In this document: positions 63,591 to 64,000 of the stretch, piece by piece
How positions within the stretch are numbered: the stretch's first letter is position 1
Layout: the number at the start of each line of letters is the position of its first letter
Source of the DNA: Pelagicoccus sp. SDUM812002
GTDB lineage: Bacteria > Verrucomicrobiota > Verrucomicrobiia > Opitutales > Opitutaceae
NCBI RefSeq assembly: GCF_031127835.1
Contig: NZ_JARXHX010000014.1
Coordinates: 1-64,000 of the forward strand
Reading direction: 5' to 3'
DNA length: 64,000 bases
Notes under the pieces: model-generated
Told to the model about the DNA's origin: nothing
The model's input: only the letters and a program-made list of their open reading frames with translations
Databases searched by the model: none
Position numbers and translations under genes: made by a program

Positions 63591-64000
63591 ATGAAAGAGC
63601 ACGATTTTACGGAAGTTGTTAGCCTCATCGTCAAAGAGGATCCGCGTTACGCGAAAAACGGGTACCTCTTTCTGCAGAAGGCCCTGAACTTCACCATCGA
63701 CCGGGAGCGCAAGCGTCAAGGCAAGGTAGTGACGAAGGCAGCTAAACGGCACGTTTCGGGTCAGGAGTTGCTGGAAGGGATACGGGAGTACGCGCTCGAT
63801 CAATACGGACCGATGACGTATTATATTCTGACCTCTTGGGGGATTGCGAAATGCGAGGACTTCGGCGAAATGGTATTCAACCTGATCGAGTACGGAGTTT
63901 TCAGCAAAAACGATAACGACGCTCGCGAAGACTTCGCTGCGACCTACACGTTCAAGGAAGCCTTCGAGGATCCGTTCAAGCCGAAGAAACGCTTTCTTAA
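63591..64000 (+). CDS. Minf_1886-family protein, 3' end outside window
   Basis: The frame from ATG 63591 stays open to the window end (136 codons plus two bases), so the stop is not seen. It begins MKEHDFTEVVSLIVKEDPRY and continues FLQKALNFTIDRERKR, SGQELLEGIREYALDQYGPM, ILTSWGIAKCEDFGEMVFNL and ATYTFKEAFEDPFKPKKRFL. This is the conserved small Minf_1886 family found in Planctomycetes-Verrucomicrobia relatives. Full-length members are about 140-150 aa, so only a few residues are missing. It is cytoplasmic, with no known activity. A tiny ORF starting ATG at 63580 overlaps its start and ends at TAA; I do not call it. Confidence 0.85.
   Translation, partial: MKEHDFTEVVSLIVKEDPRYAKNGYLFLQKALNFTIDRERKRQGKVVTKAAKRHVSGQELLEGIREYALDQYGPMTYYILTSWGIAKCEDFGEMVFNLIEYGVFSKNDNDAREDFAATYTFKEAFEDPFKPKKRFL

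Overview
The window looks like a chromosome segment of a Verrucomicrobium, most likely class Opitutae (Puniceicoccales/Pelagicoccus-like). The reasons are a Minf_1886-family gene at the right edge, several secreted Gfo/Idh/MocA oxidoreductases, a double-domain 3-keto-disaccharide hydrolase (DUF1080), very large secreted proteins with calcium-repeat-like or InlB-like segments, and a Gram-negative gene set (lpxI, RND efflux). This placement is inference from gene content; no rRNA or tRNA gene was seen.

Layout. 1-12415 (minus): a four-gene operon of secreted proteins. It runs from a calcium-repeat-like protein through a 560-aa protein and a tail-fibre-like protein with an S74 chaperone end, to a giant protein of at least 2595 residues that runs off the left edge. 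Its C-terminal part resembles the TcB-binding end of Tc-toxin TcA subunits. 12777-25735: a belt of broken genes (zinc metalloprotease, Gfo/Idh oxidoreductase, a secreted-protein tail, an e(P4) phosphatase relic, a 2052-codon InlB-repeat protein cut by one amber codon, and an lpxI relic), with one intact esterase among them. 25746-31420: an intact oxidoreductase, a small membrane protein, a BspA-type LRR protein, and an AraC regulator divergent from two SDR genes. 31427-32992: a relic plus a broken copy of an AAA/DUF4143 ATPase gene.

33092-37123 (minus): a compact three-gene module in which every junction is a 4-bp ATGA overlap: a ribbon-helix-helix protein, a 1020-aa N6-adenine DNA methyltransferase and a 242-aa protein with a PD-(D/E)XK motif. 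A perfect palindrome sits on the predicted -10 box. I read it as a self-regulated restriction-modification-like defence system of unfamiliar architecture, the best candidate here for an undescribed system. 37237-39796: an lpxI relic, a nucleotidyltransferase pair resembling a toxin-antitoxin, intact lpxI, and a GxxExxY gene bounded exactly by 29-bp direct repeats.

39807-64000: mostly housekeeping and metabolism. It holds leuS, a lipoprotein, a large anchored phytase-like/beta-propeller protein, two related membrane proteins, two hybrid histidine kinases, and a sugar-oxidation cluster (DUF1080 + Gfo/Idh divergent from a ROK repressor with an operator-like palindrome). It continues with an aquaporin gene whose end is frameshifted, mogA, an RND efflux pair, and the start of a Minf_1886-family gene cut by the window end.
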